Below are positions 5,300-5,956 of a stretch of DNA of 5,956 nucleotides, one piece after another; position 1 is the first letter of the stretch; every line of letters starts with the position of its first letter. The translations under genes and the position numbers were made by a program. This stretch comes from Bradyrhizobium sp. (GTDB lineage: Bacteria > Pseudomonadota > Alphaproteobacteria > Rhizobiales > Xanthobacteraceae). The DNA lies in NCBI GenBank assembly GCA_013695565.1, contig JACDAG010000696.1:1-5956 (forward strand). The letters run 5' to 3'. The notes beneath the pieces are model-generated. The model saw only the letters and a program-made list of their open reading frames with translations, was not told the DNA's origin and ran no database searches.

Positions 5300-5956
5300 A
5301 TGAACAAAGTAAAAGCACCGAAGTCGCTGCGTTTCGAGGCGGCGATCAACTCGGTCGGTCAAGCAATCGAAAACAATTCCGGCAAGACGGTCACGGCGGT
5401 CGCAGGTTTGATCGCCGTCGCATCGTTCTCCGGCGCCGAAGCCCAGCAATCCAGCCTCCCGCCGGTGACGGTCGATGCCCCTGTCGCTCGCCCGCGTCCT
5501 GCTGCTGCAAAACCTTCGGCGGCCCAAATTCGCGCCCGCACCGCCTTGCGCCGCGCCGCGCAGCGCTCGCAGCAGGCGCCGGTCGCGGCGGTGCCGTTCC
5601 CCAATGCCGGTGGCCTGAGTGCCGACCGCAACCCCTATGCCAACCCGAACGCGCCCTACATGGCCACAAGGGTTCAGGCGTCAGGCAAGTATCCGGAGCC
5701 GCTGCTCAACACGCCGAAGACGATCACGGTGCTGACCAAGGATATCCTGGCGGACCAGAACGCCACCACGCTGAAATCGGCAATCTTGAACACCGCCGGC
5801 GTGACACTCGGCACCGGTGAGGGCGGCAACGCCTTCGGCGATCGTTTCTTCATTCGCGGCTTCGATGCCCGCAACGACATCTTCCTCGACGGCATGCGCG
5901 ACGCCGGCGTCAGCGTCCGCGAAAACTTCTTCACCGAGCAGGTCGAGATCCTGCGT
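5300..5956 (+). CDS. TonB-dependent siderophore receptor, N-terminal part (3' end outside window)
   Basis: The gene begins at ATG 5300 and stays open for 219 codons to the window edge. The product is an outer-membrane gated channel importing an iron chelate with energy from TonB-ExbB-ExbD. Residues 1-48 look like a long signal peptide: basic start (MNKVKAPKSLRF), hydrophobic core TAVAGLIAVASFSG, probable cleavage after AEA48. SLPPVTVDAP (52-61) resembles a TonB box. Residues about 62-120 are a low-complexity Ala/Pro/Arg linker (IRARTALRRAAQR). The plug begins near 130: PEPLLNTPKTITVLTKDIL, LKSAILNTAGVTLGTGEGG, then DRFFIRGFDARNDIFLDGMRD and EQVEILR, which are hallmark plug segments of the siderophore-receptor subfamily. 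The long N-terminus is a linker, not a folded FecA-type signalling domain, so surface signalling through it is unlikely. The siderophore is unknown. An AT-rich region with direct repeats precedes it. Confidence 0.9.
   Translation, partial: MNKVKAPKSLRFEAAINSVGQAIENNSGKTVTAVAGLIAVASFSGAEAQQSSLPPVTVDAPVARPRPAAAKPSAAQIRARTALRRAAQRSQQAPVAAVPFPNAGGLSADRNPYANPNAPYMATRVQASGKYPEPLLNTPKTITVLTKDILADQNATTLKSAILNTAGVTLGTGEGGNAFGDRFFIRGFDARNDIFLDGMRDAGVSVRENFFTEQVEILR

Noticed and set aside
5236..5820. A 194-codon open frame overlapping the start of the TonB receptor
   Set aside because: It is in a different frame from the receptor, whose signal peptide and plug motifs are unmistakable; the composition is typical of a shadow frame.

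Overview
The window reads as chromosomal DNA from a high-GC alphaproteobacterium, most likely Bradyrhizobium or a close relative (Rhodopseudomonas, Afipia). This rests on GC-rich codon use, gene content (Liv-type ABC cassette, large cytosolic-type arylsulfatase, IalB-family remnant, TonB-dependent siderophore receptor), and two intergenic palindromic repeats of types I recall as common in that group. The assignment is from recognition, not from a search.

Layout. (1) Positions 2-1684, plus strand: the end of a LivM-like permease, then LivG-like and LivF-like ATPases, translationally coupled by 11-bp and 4-bp overlaps. This is the 3' part of a branched-chain amino acid/amide (HAAT) type importer operon. 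(2) 1685-1806: a gap filled by a near-symmetric compound palindrome, followed by a good ribosome binding site. (3) 1807-4095, plus: a 762-residue type I sulfatase with a C-terminal beta-rich extension. It has a nearly complete active site but reads CSTTR where CxPxR is expected. (4) 4096-4253: a second palindromic repeat, about 144 bp. (5) 4254-4631, minus: the C-terminal part of an IalB-family protein whose export signal and N-terminal segment are missing; probably a gene remnant. (6) 4774-5013, plus: a small unrecognised protein of 80 residues with a good ribosome binding site. (7) 5014-5299: an AT-rich control region with four direct repeats at 22-23 bp spacing. (8) 5300 to the window end, plus: the first 219 codons of a TonB-dependent siderophore receptor (signal peptide, TonB-box-like segment, Arg/Ala/Pro-rich linker, most of the plug).

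How it works together. The Liv-type cassette would energise uptake of a small organic solute. The adjacent sulfatase, with no export signal, would act in the cytosol on sulfate esters, so an uptake-then-desulfation pairing is possible but unproven. The receptor gene on the right is a separate transcription unit, probably iron-regulated; the direct repeats before it are the best candidate operator. No mobile element, RNA gene or CRISPR array was seen. The observations most worth checking are the repeat array at 5082-5166, the altered sulfatase motif, the asymmetric ATP sites of the LivG/LivF pair, and the truncated IalB gene.
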